From positions 68,224 through 132,223 of the forward strand of contig CDMY01000218.1 in assembly GCA_001179505.1 (NCBI GenBank): a stretch of 64,000 nt of DNA, given 5' to 3'. The position numbers and the translations under genes are program-made. Numbering within the stretch: position 1 is the stretch's first letter; each line of letters begins with the position of its first letter. The notes under the pieces were generated by a model. That model saw only the letters and a program-made list of their open reading frames with translations. It had not been told where the DNA came from and did no database searches. Origin of the DNA: Vitrella brassicaformis. Taxonomy: Eukaryota > Sar > Vitrellaceae. Of this stretch, positions 33,054-46,078 are shown piece by piece.

Positions 33054-36000
33054 TCACCCGCAGGCGTCATCCACCTTCCGCAGCCGCCTGCGGGCTGTGG
33101 TCTTCGGCTTCACCTTCGCACGCACCTAAACCGCACAAACACACATACATGCAGTTCGACGCGTCGCATGTCGTGTGCACGTCTTTTCTCTCACCTTTGG
33201 CTTTGGCTTTGGCTTGGGTGCGTTCTCGTGGGCCGACGAAGAGTCCGATGAGGACGGCTCGCTGATGTCACTCTCGCTCACAGATGAGTCGGACGATGAA
33301 CCACCATGACGATCATCCTCGTTCGTGCGCTTGGCAGGCCTGCGCTTCGGCTTGGCCTTGGCCTTGCCCCTCGCCGGCTGCACCCTCTTGGCCACACCGC
33401 GGTCCTGCAGAGGGACCTGCACACGCACACACACACACAGAGACACTGCATGAGCGAGACACGGCGTTTGGTATAAGAAATCTGCTGACCATTTCCTCAT
33501 CCGAGGAGTCCATGATGTCGCCCCCATCGCTGTGGTGTCGTCCGATGTCCTCTCTATCTCGCTGCTGCTTCTTGATCTTGCTGGCAGCTCGGGTGGTGGC
33601 CGCCTGGCGTTTCTTGCTCTTGTTGGCTGCGGGTGCTGCAGGTCTGGGTGGTGGGAGTATGGCGCTGCCGATGGGGATGTCGTTCATCGACTGGATGGTG
33701 TCGAGGAGCTTCACCAGCGCTGAGGCTTGCTGCTGGAGGGTAGACGCTGTGGCCTTGGGGGCGGCTGCTGCTGCTGCTGATCGGGTGAGGAGGGAGACAC
33801 ATCATGGATTCATTGTCGGTTTGTGCACTGGTTTATTCTGCTTCTCACTTCCGTCGTCATCTTGGTCGTCGTTTGCCCGTGCTTGCGGTCCAGCTGCCTT
33901 CTTGACGGCATTTTTCAACGCCGTAAGCACCTGAAACATACACCAAAGATGGAAGAGCGGCCTCTCGTGTGATGCCATCCACAAAGAGGCACACACACAC
34001 AGAGATACGGACCTGTTTGTGTTGCTGTATGATGCTCTTGAGCAAAGCTTTGTTTGCGTGGCTCTCGAGCTTGGCTTTTGTGGTTGCGATGAAGTCGTGA
34101 GTGACCTGGCAGCTGCTCAGCAGCTTCGCCAGCCGGTGCGCGTGCTCTGGGTGGGCCATCAACATCTCAAACAAGACCTTATCCATACCGCACTCTGACA
34201 CACACACAAACACGGACGAAAAGATATCCACTGGAGACACACACACACACGCCGGCAGACAGCGCCTGACTGACCATTGCAGAACTTGCTGATGAAGGTC
34301 ACGAGCCGTTCCCACTCGGAATCGTCGAGGTCGTCCATCGCAAGAGCAGTCGACAGCTGCGTGCACAGCACACGGACAGCCAGAGTGTGTCGATATGTAC
34401 CGCCTCCCGCATTCACATTCATTCATACCATTTGGTTGAGGTACACGAGCATGACGTTGCCGCCTCTTGCCCTGCCCCCGCCCGCTGCGGCCCGTCGGCT
34501 GAGTGGATTCTCCATGCTGCTGGTCTTGAGCTTGGACAGATACAGCGACAGCTGGTGCTCCGTCGCACTCCGCAGACCGCCGTGGCTGCTCACCACACCA
34601 CTCACCAACTGCACCAAGCCATGATTGTGCACTCATGTCGTGTCTGTGGGTGTGTGGGTGTGTGGGTGGGTGGGTGTGAGAATGGCTTTCTGCTTACCGC
34701 ACAACAGACGCCCGAGTCGAGTCGCAGGTGTCCGCTTCTGAGCATGTGGATGAACACCGTCATGAGCTGGATCTTGAGCCGCGCAGGCGTGTCATCGGTC
34801 GACGCCAACTGGGAGAGCGAGGAATGACATATATGACCGTGTCTCACTCAACCCCCCCGGGACCCACCTCCAGCATTGACGGCAGCAGCGTCTCGAGGAC
34901 CTGCCCATGCGACTGGCCGATGGTGAGCACGAGCCGCACACACATCATCTTGACATCCAGCAGGGCTGACGAGTCGGCCCGGCGCATCTTGTGGCTGGGG
35001 CGGGCACACAGCAGCGAAACAAAGAGGGGCACCACACGATCGGCGAAGTGCGATGACGGCAGGTGCATCAACTTGGCTGAGAAAGTGGGAAAAGAGACAC
35101 AGCAGGGGAGGAGGATGGTGTGTTAGCATTTCTGTCCGTCCCTGTGTGCGTGACGGTACCTGTCGCGTAGATGGCTGCGTGAAGGATGGGCTGTGGGGGC
35201 ATCTCGGCATTGATGGACTGGACGACGGTCGTCATGACACGGGCAACCAAATCGGCAAAGTGCGACAGCGGACCTGACGGGGAAAACGATGTCACATCCG
35301 TGGCTTCTCTTCTTCTGCTGTCCCACTGACCTTGTTCGATGCACTCGGCCATGACCTTCTGCAGTGCCCTTTCTCGCATCTGTCTGTGGTTGTCCTGTTC
35401 GATGGTGTCCATCTCCTGCTCGCCGTCTGCCGCCACATCACCCTGATCCTCGTTATCCTCCTCACCCAACACCTCAAGGGGGCAAAGGAGACAACACACA
35501 CATGATGTGTGTGTGGTGTTGGTGGTGCGCTTGTAATATTTGTCCTGTCGGCTCCTTACTGTGACGGAGCATTTCTCGTAGTGGGCCTTGCTGGAGTGTG
35601 CGTAGAACAATACAGACTCGCCGATGAGGTCCAGAAGCGAGGGCAGCGATGCACTGCACTCGCCACCACCAAGAATGGCCTGTGCCAGGGGCAGTGGGGA
35701 GATCCCCCCCACATACACACATGAACAAAAGGGAGTTTCGCTCCTACCGAGATGTGTTGGCCGGCATCGATGAGCGTTTCCATGAGTTTCTGTCTCGGCC
35801 TCTTGTAGACGAATAGCAGTGACAGCACATCCCTCACCGCAGCACATGGCAACGAACCATCGACCGCACTCAACCTGACACATAACACAATGTCATCCCA
35901 TCAGCTCCCCTCTGTGTGCCCGTCTGTCATTGGCTTACTTGTTTCGGATCAGTGTGGGTATGTCTTGGTTTGCGAGAAGGTGTCTCCTGCAGGAGGGCAG

Positions 36001-39000
36001 CAGGCTCGCCAGGACGACCACACCCGTCACACAACACCTGCACACCAGTACGCAGATACACAACAGTACGCACCACATCGTACACGCCTCTCTTAAGAAT
36101 AGCTTGTGGTCGTCATATCGTCATCCCTTACCGCAGAGCGAACACAGATTGCGTCTCGGTATGCTTCAGCAACTTCACGAGTCTGTCGACCATCTCGGCA
36201 AACACGTTCTGCATCGCCGCCTTGTGCCGGGCTGCGCGGCGCTGCACCTGTGCACACGCACACACACACACACAATACAGACGCAGGGCCGGATATACTG
36301 ACACGAGGCCGCCGGCCTGTGTGTGGTTGCCTACCTCCTTTGCGATTTCGTCCACAGATGCGGACGCGCTGGCTTGTGTCTCGGATGTGTTGCTGTTGGT
36401 CGTCTTCTTTCGGGTGAGGGCCTGCTGTGCGCCCGACACGAGTGATGTGACGAGGAGAAGGGTGTGCAGGGCGACGCCGTCGTGCTCGGGCGGCTCCTGG
36501 TCGTCGGGGGACGCTGGGGCGACGCCACTCTTGAAAAGAACCTGACACTCAAGACAAGGCAGGATGTCTTATTATGTGCACACGCGCGCGTGTGTGTGGT
36601 AACCCGCAGTTTGCTTCCACTGGCCTCCTCCTCTGTCTTGGCAGCCGCGTCGAGAGCCCCACCATCATCCTGCTGCAGAGAGGTGTGGGCATGGAGGATG
36701 ATGCACAGAGGGAGGTCGTGCATGTGGGGGGGATTAGCTCACCTGTGCGGCGAGTCGTTTGAGTGCCTCGGCCGATGCTTTGTGTATGACGTCTCCGGGC
36801 AGCCCTTCATCGACTGTCGACAGCACGCGGATCAGCAGATCGCACGGCAGGACGCCATGGCCGCAGCCTGTCAGCAACAACAATACACAGATTGGTCGCT
36901 AATCTATGTGCATTCTGTGTGTCTCGTGTGTGACCGCTGTGTGGTGCGATGTGGTCTAGGCAGATGTGAGGGGAATACTGACACAGGCACCAAATTAAAG
37001 GCAGGCAGTGTGAGTGGCGAAGCGGTGGACGTCTGTGTGGAAACCGCGCATACGAATTCGCTGGACAGCAGAACTTCGGTGGCACTCCGGATCCCCCTGA
37101 CACACAGAGACACGGATGTGCGTGGCACATAGAGTGTATGCACTCATTGTGCTAGTGGCTTACCACTGGTTGAGTAGAGTGATGACGCTGTCAGTGAACT
37201 GCCGCACGTTGCTCCACTTGGGCAGCAGACCGCTCATCAACAGCTGACCACACACACATCCATGAGACACACATGACTTATGGCATCGGATCGGTGCGCC
37301 CACTTTGACGATGCGCCGCAGTGAGGGAGATCCGAACAGCTCGCCGATGAAGAAATCCAGCCCCAACTCACACGACAGCACACCTGCATTGAGGGCACAC
37401 CCACACACGCATGGATGGATTTCCCTCTGTCTGAGGGTGTTGTGTCCCACTTGCGAATCCTTCAGATGCCTGGAAGACCGCCAGCAGCTCCTGCTCGACG
37501 CCCTTGAGCAGCGTGACGTCCTCGGGGGCCGCTGCGACGGACTTGAGAAGCGACAAGAACCACATGTTACCCAAACTCGACAACTGCATATGCACACACA
37601 CATATGCACATCGACAAGCGTCTTCATGACGGCCGCTCTCCCCGCTGCCCTTACCCTTTGTGTGTCCTCCTCTGCCCATCCTTGCTGCCCATTGTCGATG
37701 GAGTGTATGGCGATGATGGTCTTGCGACACGCAGTCAGGGCGGTCATTTTGGCCTTCTTGGAAGTGTCGGCGCAGCCCCGCTCCAGCAGGGCCGACAGCA
37801 TGTCGAGCACTGCCGATGGGGGCAGGTGGTGGACGACTGGCTCGATGGCTGATGAGAGTGTGGTGAATGCCTTGCTGCGGGTGAGGGCGTCGCCGTCGCA
37901 GCACAGCAACTCAACAAACGACTGAGGCAGAACAAGGAGGGAGGGAGGGAGGGAGGGAGGGAGGGGAGAGGGGAGAGGGCAGGTGCAATTCGTCCGTCCC
38001 ATGGCGATTTACCAGGTCAGGTTCGGTCTCGTCATCGATGTCCTGCAGCTGAACACACACACAGGCGCGCGCGCGATACACATGCATGAATACCCTCATA
38101 TTCTTTGGCCGACTTGTTGGATGAGTATGGGGATGCATCGCGCCACGAGCAGCTTCCGGCCGGCAGCCTGCTTGAACAGCGAGGGATGTTTCGACAGCAC
38201 ACACGCCAGCGCCGTGGTGAGGTGCTCGCCATGCCGGCAGCGCTTCTCGAGGCCCGTCAGGAAATCAAACACAGCTGCAACGAACGGACGCACACTGCAG
38301 GATACGTGTAAGGGAAGGAGCGGTGTGTATGTTGGCCGACCTTTGTAGGACACGTCTGCGAGGCAAAGGGATGCGATGATGGTGGCCGCGCGGGAGCCGT
38401 CGAGGATAGAGTTGGTCAGGGGCAGCAGTTGCTGGACAAGGCCGACCTTCTGCGCCACACTGAACGCTGTGGGCAATCCGACACTGACCAACACGACCCC
38501 CCCCCCCGCCCCCCCACACAAAGGACACTGATGCAGGCGACCGATCCCTGCCTGTGCACATACGCGGGTACAGCTGTGCAGCATGCTTTGATGGCGGCCA
38601 CTCCCATTTGGGAGTCCACGCCCACAACCGACAACACACGCACACACGAACTGCACACACCGACACCAACATAATGACCAACGGAGAACCATCCTGTTGT
38701 CACGATACGTCGCCTGCATGCCTCGCCCACCTGACGCAGAGCGCCACGGCGGCCTCTCTCTCGTTGGGCACGAACCGCTCTGCCGCGAGTGCGAGGGAAG
38801 TGGACGTGATGGTTGAGATTGCCTTGAGGCAGTCCAGCAGTGCGCTTGGCGCGTTGGTGCCGTCGTCACCCTCCATGAGGTCGTCGTCGGCTGGCCGCTT
38901 CTTGCCCCTGCCCTTGGCCTTGGCCTTGGCGGCGCCGCCCTTCTTCTTGCCTAGTGCATTGGATGCAGACACGGCACCATCTGCGGAGGAGAGGGCCGCA

Positions 39001-39574
39001 AGGAACACTGAATTGCGTCATTTGTCTGTGGCTTGTCGTGCTGCTCACCGCTGCATCTCTTGAGGGCCTCGTCGAGCAGCACCAACACACAAAACAACAG
39101 CTGCATCACACACACACGAAGGAGGAAACCAAGCTTGAGGTTCTGACTGTCTTGGAAGACACGAATCGAAGCTCAGCCACATAGATGACGGCGGGCTGTT
39201 CGGTCTCCCGACACATTGCACTGCAGCCGCCTTCGGTGAACCGACACACACGATGAGCCAACTGCAGCATAAAACACAGAAACGGCGAATCCCTTGTCAT
39301 AGCCTGCTGGAGTCATGAGGCGGGGACTTGCCTCGTAGATGCCGTCCATTCCCTCCTCCTCGCACCGCCTCACGATCAGCACATGTAGGGCAGCGAAGTC
39401 GGCGGCGCTCTTCTCCTTGCCGCTCCTGTTGCCCATGGCCGTCGTCACGTGATGGTTCAGCGCCGTCAGATCTTTGCTCATGAGGCTGGCGTGGGTTGAG
39501 GGGGAGATCCATTCTGGCGAAAGGCTGAGGTCACTGAAGATGACCACGCGCTCGCCCGGCTGCTCGCCCTCCAT
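33054..39574 (-). CDS. Large helical-repeat protein, FANCI-like
   Basis: The start at 39574 (MEGEQPGERVVIFSDLSL) opens more than twenty short exons of helical repeats ending at 33054. Segments that resemble FANCI in order are RDVLSLLFVYKRPRQKLMET (about 35790-35860), ERALQKVMAECIEQ with SHFADLVARVMTTVVQSI (about 35200-35390), VTHDFIATTKAKLES (about 34060-34110) and ALVKLLDTIQSMNDIP (about 33680-33720). A basic tail (KSKKRQAATTRAASKIKK; last exon KVKPKTTARRRLRKVDDACG) would suit nuclear localisation. FANCI pairs with FANCD2 and clamps on DNA at crosslinks after monoubiquitination. The match rests on short remembered segments, so another HEAT-repeat family (condensin or cohesin type) remains possible. 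The middle includes a low-complexity AKAKAKGRGKKRPADDDL insert. Confidence 0.45.
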
Positions 39575-39766
39575 TTTTGTCGGGGAAGCGAGAGGTAGTG
39601 TTTACAGGTTTGTAAACACTGTGTGTCCAGAAAACATATACCATTATTTAGAATTCGTGATAAAGGAAGAAAGGACGAGTTTGCCTGATGTTGCCGGACC
39701 TTCCACCCACCGCTCCCTCCCTCCCGCCAGCTCGGACATCTACCTGCGCATCCGAGGGTACGTCAG

Positions 39767-42700
39767 TCATGTGATTGCCCGCGCGGCCCACTTCCGCACC
39801 TCCTCGCGCGACCCGGCGAAGACCACCCTCTCCTTGCAGTGCTCACACAGGTACTCCGGCTCGTCCAGCAGGTCCACCAAAGCTATCCGGTCCTCCCTCT
39901 TGCGGCCCTGGTTCTGCCTCTCGATGTCCTCATTCTCCTTACCCCGCCGCACATTCTCAGCCCGCACTCTCTGGAGGTCCCGCTGCACCTTGCTGCATTG
40001 GTCGTCGTAGCACTGCCGGCACACCCGGAGGTGTCTGCAGGGCATGTACATGACCGACGGGGCCGCGTCGAAGCAGATGGAGCACTCATGCCCATCTCCC
40101 TCTTGCTGGGCCGACGGCAGTTGCTGCTGCTGGTAGTGGGGCTGCTGTGGTGGTGGTGGGGCGGATGAGCTGCTGGACGATGAAGGGGGCTGTTGTTGGA
40201 CGCTGAGGGCAGCCAGCCTGAGGCAGACAGGACACCGTGCGTGACGATTAATTCGGATGTGACACTCGTGTCATTCCTACTTGCGATTGGTCTCCTCGAG
40301 TTGCTGTAGGTGGTGCAAGAGGGCCCTCTCGCGTTGCTGCTGCTCCTCCCGCTCCCTCCTCAGCGCGTCCCTCTCACGCTGCACCTCACACTCAACAGAG
40401 GACGGCCCAACCGGCGACCTGCACACCACACCCACAGCACTAAGATATGGATGTGTGGAAGGATGCAGGCGTTGCTTCCTTCACCTACCCGTGAGCAGAC
40501 GTGGCCGACTCGGTACCCTGTTGGTCGGCCGAGCAGCTGCGGTCTGCTGCGTAAGTCTCGTCCGCAGCGAACAGTGGGAAGGGAGGCGGCGGTGGTGAGG
40601 GAGGCCCAACTTCGCCGCCAAACTACTCACCATAGTCGCTCCCATCGTCAGCAGCGGTACACGGTCCCGCCGACCAGTCGCCACGTAATGCACTGCCGCT
40701 CGATGTTGTGGCAGCTGCAGCTGCGGCAGCCGCCATGGTGTGACGGGGGCTGGGAGTGCCATTGTAGTTGTGTGTGTGGTGGTGATGGCCGCCAGGTGGG
40801 CGGGGCGCGGGCAGCATTGGGGGAGGGGGTGGGGGGAACGGTGGGGGGGTGAGAAGCGCCAGAGGGCTGAGCAGGAATGACACGTAGATGGTGGATGGAG
40901 AAGGTCCTCGTTTGCATACAAGCCCACCTGTGTTGTTTGGCTGACGGGGCTGCCATCGACACCGCTTGATGCTCACCAGCTAACCCATTCGATAGGGAGA
41001 ACACATTGCTCCGACGACCCACAGAGCTGCAGGAACACGGAGAATGATTCATGGTCACGTCAGCGGTATGGTGCGGCGTGTGCGTGTCTTACGGGGAGGG
41101 CATGTTGGCTGCAGCCACTGCGGCAGGACCTTCTACCACACATGGGGATTGATAGGTGGCCTTGCCGAGGGCACTCGGTGGCGACGAAGTCGAAGAGAGT
41201 GGCAGGAGACGGCCATCCGGCGGCTGCTGGGTGGCCACGGGCTTGTTGATGGTCTCCTTTTTGGGGTTGAATGGTCCGCCGCCATCGTTGCCCTCGTCGC
41301 CAGAGACGATGTTTGACGGCACGCACGCCGTCAGCTGCCTGCACCAAGAGGGCAACAACGAATGATGTCGTGTGTAGTGTTGCCTGGCGTTTGTGTGTGT
41401 TGGTGTGTGTACCCCTGGTTGACAAGGTCATTGGATGGAGCGGCCGCAGATACCGAGGGCAGGGGTTGCTCATCGGCCGACCCACCGTCGCCCTCCTCCT
41501 TGGCCGGCATGGCGCCGTTCTCGTCATCAGACAACTCACCACTGAGAGAACAACAGGAAGGGGATGGCACACACTCCTCTATGCTCCTCAGACTTACCCT
41601 GATTGGTCTACAGGAGCGCTCGACGATGACGCAGCAGCGGGTGCACTGGCTTGCCCCCCTCCCCCTCTACCGCCCTTGTTCTTCTTTCTGTTGTGTCGCT
41701 TCTTCTTCTTTGCTGTGCCACTGCTGGCTGGGTGGGGCGCCTGCGGGTCGTCGTCGAAGGACATGTTGGCGATGGCTTTGTTGTAGCGTTCGGTCTCGGC
41801 TTTCTCGACGCCATCAAAGATATCGCGCAGCTGCATGGAATGTCAGCCACACCACGGACAGAGAGAATGACTTATCATGACATCGGCGAAGGGGGCGTGG
41901 CGTGTCTGTCCTGGCTGACCTTTGTCAACACGTTGGTGTGTTTGCTCTTCTTGCCACGCCGCTGCATCTCGCGGAGCGACTTGACAGAATCGAGCTGACC
42001 ACACGCGCACACAAAGAATACAGAACGCTCCACAGTTTCCTCAATTCCGTCGGCGCCGTCGACCACCGTCTCCACGGCGCTCTCAATACGAAGCAGCGGT
42101 GCAATGGATGCAGCGGCGCCAGTGAGCGAAGTGGTTGTCAACACGTGCACACGCAGCACGGCCCTGCATATGACAGAGGCGAACCCAGCCCTGTCGGCGA
42201 CCTGACGAAGGCCCAAGCACCAACCAATACAGGCAGGGAGAGATTGTATGCCACGCAAAGGAAGGGCGCCGGCTCCCCACATGCCTACCTACCGGCGGTG
42301 AGACGGCCGCAATCCTAGCCATCAGGTCCGTCAGATTAGCGAGGATGGCCAGCCCCACTGAGGGTGTCCGTGTCAGTCTGTCGTCGTTGACGAGCTTGAC
42401 ACAGATGGCGGGCAGCCCAGAATCGATGAGCGAACCAATGTCATCTGCACACACAGAGACACAGCGGATGGCGTCCTTCCTTTCGCTCCCATCTCCCCTT
42501 CTCCCCGGCCACTCACCCGTTATGCAGCACTGGAATGGCGTCGCGAGGACGATGCTGATCTGCGCGGCTCTGTTTACGTCTGGCATTGTGTGCCCGTCGA
42601 CGAACAGCGGTGGAGGTCCGTCGTTGACGGATGCAAAGATACCCCTGAAGACCTCTGGACGGAGCACTCTCTCTACGAAGGGCCTGCAGTCGTCCGCTAC

Positions 42701-43907
42701 ACACGATGCACCTGCACTCACCACACGTTGGCGCCACACAGCCAGTCGGGTATGTACCGGCGCCCTATTTGTTGTCTACGACTCACTCGTTCATAGGTAT
42801 GCACCTGGGAGATCCTTGGCCGCGGCCATCGGTCGGGAGACGAGCTCGCTGATGAGGCCTAGCTTGAGCGATGCCGCCCACTTGTCTTCGGCTGTGGCAC
42901 TCTTGGATCCGATGACGCCCACGAGCTGGTCTACATGGACAAAGGCGTGCTTCTGAAGCGCACCACACACGGCCGTCAGCGTCTCAACCGTCGGCACTGA
43001 ACCACCAAGCATCACCACACACACACATTTGTATGCCTGACGATCTGGACCGACCGACTCGCGCTCACCGTTGCCGAGCACTGCCGATAGGAACGCGAGC
43101 ATCGAAGCGCGGTGCGAGTGGTAGGGGTCCATCAAGTTGCTGTGCGACACCGCAAACAGTACGTGCAGCAAGGAGAGCCGCAGCCACACCAGGGCCGCCG
43201 ACGGCTCCACGTCAGCCAGCAAAACCTCGACTAACGACTCCACCATGGTGGCAAGACTATCGAAGCCATCCCTGACGAGATCAACAACAATATGCAGGCA
43301 AGACAAAGAGCGACTCAGGCAGGGGTCACTCATTCTTTGCTGTATGTATTGTTCGTCCAGACCTGAGCGCGGCGATCCCAGCGTCCTCCATCATGCCCAG
43401 GCAGTCTCCGTGGTTGGCCACCAGATGCTCGTGGAAGTCTCGCGTGTTGCCGATGGCCTTGCCATATCGGAGGATGCCCAATAGGAGTATGCAGATGACC
43501 GAGATGGACTGACGACGCCCCTGGAGTGCCAGCATGAGGTCGACCAGAACGGTCACGAGTCCCTGCGGCGACCCCTGGCGGGCGATGAGCTCCTGGATGA
43601 ACGCATCTCTCCTCGCGGCTGGCTCCATCAGCTGTGCCGCCATTGCCAGGCTCATCTCTCTGATGGCCCAGGGCGCTCCAGGGTCCGTGACGATCACCCA
43701 GAGAAATCTCGCGGCACGGGCGACGTTGCCGCACCGAAGGACGAAGCGGTTTAGAATCGCCAACTTGATGCCTTCTGAGCCGGAATAAGTGGCAAGGCAA
43801 ACGAGGTGTGTTGCGAAGGCCTGGACATCACTTGCTGCCAGAAGAGCGTCGACTTCAGCCGCAACGTCATCAGGAAGGGTCAACAAGGGCACGGCCGGGG
43901 TGGTCAT
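39767..43907 (-). CDS. Helical-repeat protein with C-terminal RING-type finger (putative E3 ubiquitin ligase)
   Basis: The start at 43907 (MTTPAVPLLTLPDDVAAEVD) gives an N-terminal ARM/HEAT-like region (MSLAMAAQLMEPAARRDAFI, LVTVLVDLMLALQGRRQS, SLVEVLLADVEPSAALVWL, VGLAILANLTDLMARIAAVS). A disordered middle follows, with KKKKRHNRKKNKGGRG and several Pro/Ser-rich exons. The last exon has HECSICFDAAPSVMYMPCRH followed by LRVCRQC, six ligands of a C3HC4 RING. About 60 residues of charged coiled-coil (QRVRAENVRRGKENEDIER) then separate these from the last pair, LCEHCKERV. The protein stops at 39767. Many exon borders in 40200-42300 are uncertain. The stop lies about 190 nt upstream of the FANCI-like start on the same strand. 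Confidence 0.6.
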
Positions 43908-44260
43908 CGCTACGGACGGGATCTACCAGGGGGCTGCTACAGGGGCTGCATCTGCGCCGCAAAGAAGAGGCCTGAATGAATTGAATGCAAGATGCAGCCA
44001 TGTGTGCATCAAATTTTCAATTTTCCTCTCAGCTCTTGCTCACCGCGACAGTGCCTCTTGCAAACAGCCACCACAGTCAAACGCTTCCGGATCCCTTTTG
44101 CTCGCCGCGAGCTTCAAGCTCGCATCCGTCGAGGAGGAACGCGAGGCGGTTTTTGGTTTTTCTGGAGCGGCGCAAGCGTCGGAAAGCCTCCTGCAAGTGT
44201 GTCGCTTGGCAGTGGCCAGTATTGCTGGAGATGCGCACAAGGCCTTGACACCAACTCACC

Positions 44261-46078
44261 ATGGAGGAGGACGGCGGCGGCCCTTCAGGTCAATACCGAA
44301 CCACACGCACCGAGTCGCGCCGCATCTGGCGAAAACAGCCCTGTGATCCGTTGTGGTCTCTACCATCCTCTCCTCTGCTGGTGTGCTCAGGTCCGTCGAC
44401 GAGTCGTTCTTCAGGGTTGGGCGATGGGGAGGAGACCGTGGCGGCTCTCAAGGAGAGATACGCCGCACAGATGGCAGAGATGCGCGAACGGCTCGCAGAG
44501 CTTCAAGCCGACTGGGAAAACCAGGTCAGGCAGGCGCGGGCGTGCACACGCCTCACTGACCAACGAGGAGAGATGAAGCACAGCACGGCCCCTGTGTTTG
44601 CTTCCCTCCCTCCTGTCTGTCGTTAGATCCGTATAGTCAACGACCTGCGTCGGCAGCTGGAGACAGCGTCGTCGATATCGTCCTTCTCGCCCCGGTCCAT
44701 GGTGGCCTTCCCGCCATCGCCACGCAGACGGCCGTCATTCTTCGGACTCTCCAACGGCGACGTCAGCGACCGCGACAGAGCTGACGCCGCCACGGACAAT
44801 GGCAATGACGACCTGGGCACCGGCAGGGCCACCGACGATGGGGGGGCGACGGCAGCTGGTGGTGGTGCCATGGACGAGGCGCAGGCACAGCTCGTCGAGT
44901 CTCTGCAGCAGCAGTGAGTGTCGCCTTTCACGACACTAAAGGACATGGCTGGAGCGGCAGATGATGTGCTTCCTGTGTGGGTGTGTGGTGTGGTGTGCGG
45001 CTACTGTGTGTGTGTGTGTTCAGGATAGTGGAGGTGTCAACGGTTGTAGCGACTCGCGAGGCGGAGATCCAGAAGCTGCAGGACGGGCTGGACCAGCTGA
45101 CGTGCGAGAGCCAGCAGCTGCGGGGCCAGCTGTCGGAGAAGGACCAGATGCTCATACGCCTGCAACACAAAATCATGTGCCTCGAGGTATGCAACACAGG
45201 CAGGCGCAATGGAAGCAACCACGCACTGTCTGTCTGTCTGTCTGTGCTGTGCTGTTTGTCAGGCGTCTAAGAACAGCGGTTCTCCGGTGACGTCTGACTG
45301 GTCCATCACTCACGCGTTCCCCCCGGCGCCCATCGGCCTCCCCGCCAAGACCTACCGGCCCCCATCCACCCCCTCCATTGACCACCCCCTCCGCCCCATC
45401 TGCTCCGACCACGACCTCATGATGCGCGAGAACGCCACTCCCAATGTCATCCCCTGGTCGCCACAGCTCGTGCGCCCATTCGCATGTCGCACCACAGCCA
45501 AGCGGAGCAGCCCCCCCTCGCCATCCGCGGCCCACCACCATCACACGTATCGGTCGTTCCACCGGGGGTATTCCCTCACGCTGCCCCGGGAGCCGGAGCC
45601 GCTGGGCGAGCAGACGCCGCCCGGAATCAGCCGGGTATTTGCGGCCATCGAGAGGATAGAGGAGCCCGTCAGCCCCCCCATGCGCGGCTACGTCAAGAGG
45701 TCCTTCTCGATGCCCGTCAACCACCCTTCCATGATCGTCAGCCTCCCCCCGCTCTCCCAGGAACCGGACACCGTCTTCGTCCTCAGCAACATGCAGCACC
45801 AGCAGCAGGGCGAGGAGGGGGAGGGCGAGAGCAGCAAGCTCCACGCCACCACCAATGGCATTGACGGGGGGTGCGGTGGCGGTCTGCGGATGCGCGAGAT
45901 GCCCACTCACCACCACCACCACCACCATACCGAGGCGACGTCGACCGAGGCCGAGTCGCGTGACAGCGGGGGGTCGCCATCGTTTTGCGTCAAGGTGGTG
46001 GATGAGGCCATCCCTGTGGTGGTGGATGCGGGCACCTCAGACCGACTGATGACGCCGCGGGGGGACCATGACATGTAA
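44261..46078 (+). CDS. Coiled-coil and disordered protein, family not recognised
   Basis: The start at 44261 (MEEDGGGPS) is joined in phase 1 to GPSTSRSSGLGDGEETVAAL. Heptads follow: LKERYAAQMAEMRERLAELQ and, after two introns, VVATREAEIQKLQDGLDQL and LRGQLSEKDQMLIRLQHKI. Exons are about 44261-44287, 44391-44523, 44628-44913, 45024-45186 and 45262-46078. The long last exon is Pro/Ser-rich with a His run (about 45911-45930) and ends TPRGDHDM at 46078. It is likely a scaffold or cytoskeletal protein. Divergent from the RING gene (about 350 nt apart). Confidence 0.65.
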
